From an uncultured Clostridia bacterium (lineage in GTDB: Bacteria; Bacillota; Clostridia; Oscillospirales; Oscillospiraceae), in assembly GCA_946187475.1 (NCBI GenBank), contig CAMHRJ010000149.1, positions 1 through 5,927 of the forward strand: DNA of 5,927 nt, given 5' to 3'. The notes below the pieces were generated by a model. That model saw nothing but the letters and a program-made list of their open reading frames with translations, had not been told where the DNA came from and searched no databases. Position 1 is the first letter of the stretch. Every line of letters starts with the position of its first letter. Positions 3,525 to 5,927 of this stretch are shown here, piece after piece. The position numbers were made by a program, and so were the translations under genes.

Positions 3525-5927
3525 ATGACTAAGACCATGAAACGCAGCCTCGCGTGGATTCTCGCGGTTGTACAGCTTGCGGTGTTGCTGCCGCTGACCG
3601 CCTTCGCCGCAGACCCGGCAGAGACAAATCCCGAGACGCCCGTATTGAATCAGACCATCGTCGGCACGGTGAAGTTCCAGTCGTTCAACTTCCTTGGGGA
3701 TAACGCCTCGGGCTCAGACGGCGTGGACTATACAAGCACGTTCTATTATTCGGATGATTTCTTTTCACCCTCGGCCATTCATGAGACGAACAGCATGGAT
3801 CTGAAATGGTCGGACATGACGGCCACAGAACTTTCCCTCGCATCCATGTCATTTGATTTTGCCACGGCGGCCTATGCCACGAACGTCGGCAACGTGAAGA
3901 CAGCGACGAGCCGCACATGGGAAAACACGGACTATTCCGACAAGGCAAAGAATGCCCGCGATCTGCTCACGACCTGTGGCTTTGAAAACTTCGAGGCGTA
4001 TGACTACGGCCATGCCCCGACGAACGACTCTATTGCCTATGTCATCGCAAGCAAGAAGATTCATGTCTGGGATGAGACCGCGAACGCCAACAGGGACTTC
4101 ACGCTGATCGCCGTGGGCGTTCGCGGCGCCGGCTATGGCGCGGAGTGGGCGTCGAACGTGACGATCGGCAACAAGAACACGAACCAACTTCCCGCGAATG
4201 GGCGGCACTGGGGCTTTGACAACGCTGCGGCTGAGATTTGCAGCGCGATCCAAACGTATCTGAGCGATCACAACATCACGGAGAACGCCAAATACTGGAT
4301 CACTGGATTCTCCCGCGCGGGCGCGACAGCCAACCTCGTCGCAGGCTATGTCACGGACGGAGCAGCAAGCATCTATCATACGCGCCAGCGCGACGTCTAT
4401 GGCTACACCTGGGAGTGTCCGCAGGCAGCGTCTACAGACGAAAACGCTCTGAATTACAAGAATATCCACAACATCCTCAACGCCATGGACGCCGTGCCGA
4501 AAGTGTCCCCGGACGCATTCAAGCACCAGCGCCTCGGCGTGGACTATGTGATGCCTTACTACGGCAACACGACCACGTCGGAAAACGAGACGTATTACGC
4601 GCAGATGCGCGAGGTACTGAAAACCATCGCTGTTGGCGCGCATAACTATGGAGGAGAGTCCTACACTGAGGACCCGCTCATCCATATAACCGATCCCTCA
4701 CAGTATCCCTATAACCGCACGATGCGCGTCCGCACGATCACAGCGACACAGCTCATCGGTGACGCGATCGATGGCGTGCTGATGGATAACTTCGGCACGG
4801 TGGATGCCACTGGCAGCGCCCAGAAGATTTCCGCAAAGCACATTGATGAATTCATCGATGACCTGATCAATGTGTTTCTGGTTTCCGGCGCGTGGAGCGG
4901 TAAGATCGGTGCCAGCAACACCACCACCGCGCTGAGCAACCGGACAAAATTCATCTCGAGTTATCAGAACGACTTCCGCAACGTCCTCGGCTATCTGCTG
5001 GATTACTCCGGCCCTGCTTTTCTTGGCATGGTGGATGCTCTAATCGATGCGGTCGGAGACCAAATGAGTCTGAGCAACACGGTGACCAACGCAGGTCTGG
5101 GACTGGCGTTCCTAAATTTCTATGAGTACCCGACCTCCACCTACAAATGGGGTGTGCCTCCGTTTATCGATCCCTGGGTCGGAAGCCCGTCCTGGGTAGG
5201 TCAGACGCGAAGAGCGGTTCTGATCAGTGAGGCGCAGCCGGTCGTGAGGAACGTTATCCGCAACATGGTGGGTGACTTCGTGGACCCCCAGGGCATCACG
5301 CGTACCCAGTTTGAAAACAGCATGGATCACCTCGTGGAGCTGGTTGTGAACCTCTACGCCGACGAGCTGTCCCGCTATAATTCCAACTACTTTGGCACCT
5401 CGCTGTATTATATGTGGCAGATCCTCTGCGTCCATGAGCAGGAGGTAGTTATGTCCTGGATTAAATCTCTGGACCCGAACCACATGAACCGCAGCTGCCG
5501 GACGTTGACTGTTCCGGCAAGCGCAGATGTGAAGCTCTACGAGTTCCGCGATCAATACAATGAGCAGCCCACCGATCTTGAGACCACCGCCCCTGTCGTG
5601 GCAGAGATTCATGATGGTGCCTTTGTTGCAGATACCCTGAAAGACCAGCGTATCACGATCTCCAACAGCGGCGACAGCATCGTCATCCGTTATCCTGCCT
5701 CCCTGGAGATTCGCGCGGACGTGAAGGCAACAGAGAGTGTGAATCTCAATACCGTCAGCGTCAAGGACTACCAAACCAAAGCTGCCGCAACAAAGCTCTC
5801 CGACGGCGAAGCGCAGTTCTCTGACGGGCTCCCGACAGCAAGCTATACCAACGTTACTAATACCACAGGCACCACCAACGCCCAAGCGAAAAACACCAAT
5901 CTTTCCGGCTATGGTACACTGGAGGCG
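3525..5927 (+). CDS. Secreted protein with a class 3 lipase-like alpha/beta-hydrolase domain (3' end beyond window)
   Basis: The frame is open for 801 codons and runs off the right edge. Residues 1-28 form a typical signal peptide: basic MTKTMKR, a hydrophobic core, then AFA before Ala29, so the protein is exported. Residues about 185-330 follow the layout of class 3 (fungal-type) lipases. VRGAGYGAEWASN (199-211) stands where the family has an FRGT...DW..N segment, HWGF (228-231) corresponds to the H.GF motif, WITGFSRAGATANLVA (258-273) is the nucleophile elbow with Ser263, and NAMDAVPKVSP (319-329) places Asp322 as the likely acid. The catalytic His is not clear; His373, His387 and His439 are candidates. 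The elbow is GFSRAG rather than the common GHSLGG, so this is a diverged branch. Residues about 440-660 are mixed helical sequence I do not recognise. About 660-801 look beta-rich, becoming rich in Thr, Asn and Ala at the edge. Substrate is unknown: lipid, ester and peptide are all possible. No membrane or cell-wall anchor is visible in the part shown. Confidence 0.85.
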   Translation, partial: MTKTMKRSLAWILAVVQLAVLLPLTAFAADPAETNPETPVLNQTIVGTVKFQSFNFLGDNASGSDGVDYTSTFYYSDDFFSPSAIHETNSMDLKWSDMTATELSLASMSFDFATAAYATNVGNVKTATSRTWENTDYSDKAKNARDLLTTCGFENFEAYDYGHAPTNDSIAYVIASKKIHVWDETANANRDFTLIAVGVRGAGYGAEWASNVTIGNKNTNQLPANGRHWGFDNAAAEICSAIQTYLSDHNITENAKYWITGFSRAGATANLVAGYVTDGAASIYHTRQRDVYGYTWECPQAASTDENALNYKNIHNILNAMDAVPKVSPDAFKHQRLGVDYVMPYYGNTTTSENETYYAQMREVLKTIAVGAHNYGGESYTEDPLIHITDPSQYPYNRTMRVRTITATQLIGDAIDGVLMDNFGTVDATGSAQKISAKHIDEFIDDLINVFLVSGAWSGKIGASNTTTALSNRTKFISSYQNDFRNVLGYLLDYSGPAFLGMVDALIDAVGDQMSLSNTVTNAGLGLAFLNFYEYPTSTYKWGVPPFIDPWVGSPSWVGQTRRAVLISEAQPVVRNVIRNMVGDFVDPQGITRTQFENSMDHLVELVVNLYADELSRYNSNYFGTSLYYMWQILCVHEQEVVMSWIKSLDPNHMNRSCRTLTVPASADVKLYEFRDQYNEQPTDLETTAPVVAEIHDGAFVADTLKDQRITISNSGDSIVIRYPASLEIRADVKATESVNLNTVSVKDYQTKAAATKLSDGEAQFSDGLPTASYTNVTNTTGTTNAQAKNTNLSGYGTLEA

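Noticed and set aside
3849..4685. Minus-strand open frame of 278 codons opposite the hydrolase, and a similar one at 5112-5885
   Set aside because: Both are rich in Arg, Val and Ala without domains or start signals, and lie opposite a continuous plus-strand frame with a signal peptide and catalytic motifs.

Overview
The window looks like part of a Clostridia (Firmicutes) chromosome, probably a gut Oscillospiraceae/Ruminococcaceae-type organism. The reasons are strong AGGAGG-type ribosome binding sites, moderately high GC in genes with AT-rich promoter regions, an AgrC/LytTR-type signalling pair, short-loop GC-rich terminators, and a large secreted hydrolase with a Gram-positive signal peptide. 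This placement is inference. No taxonomic marker gene is present.

Layout. Positions 1-62 hold a short edge fragment that may be the broken tail of a plus-strand gene. It runs into a 19-base motif (41-59) and a strong bidirectional terminator (63-100). On the minus strand lies an operon read from right to left. First comes the C-terminal part of a LytTR-family response regulator that has lost its receiver domain (about 1425-1691). It is coupled through a TAATG overlap to a seven-helix AgrC-like sensor kinase (100-1425). The kinase has an intact ATP-binding domain, but the usual phosphorylated histidine is Asn263. Positions 1692-1900 are non-coding: an AT-rich stretch, a second copy of the 19-base motif (1832-1850), and a plus-strand terminator (1856-1886) with no recognisable gene in front of it.

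The plus strand then carries a complete class III PLP-dependent aminotransferase (1969-3309). It has a well-formed promoter, a near-consensus ribosome binding site, strongly biased codons and its own terminator, so it appears to be a well-expressed single-gene transcript. Its sequence resembles taurine/omega-amino-acid:pyruvate aminotransferases. After an AT-rich intergenic region comes a secreted protein of at least 801 residues (3525 to beyond the right edge). It carries a diverged class 3 lipase-like alpha/beta-hydrolase domain near its N-terminus and an uncharacterised C-terminal part.

The aminotransferase and the hydrolase have separate signals, and nothing shows a shared pathway. The minus-strand operon looks like a decaying or repurposed quorum-sensing-type system: the regulator lacks the domain that receives phosphate, and the kinase lacks the residue that normally donates it. 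No agrB- or agrD-like gene, RNA gene, CRISPR array, transposase or integrase was seen.
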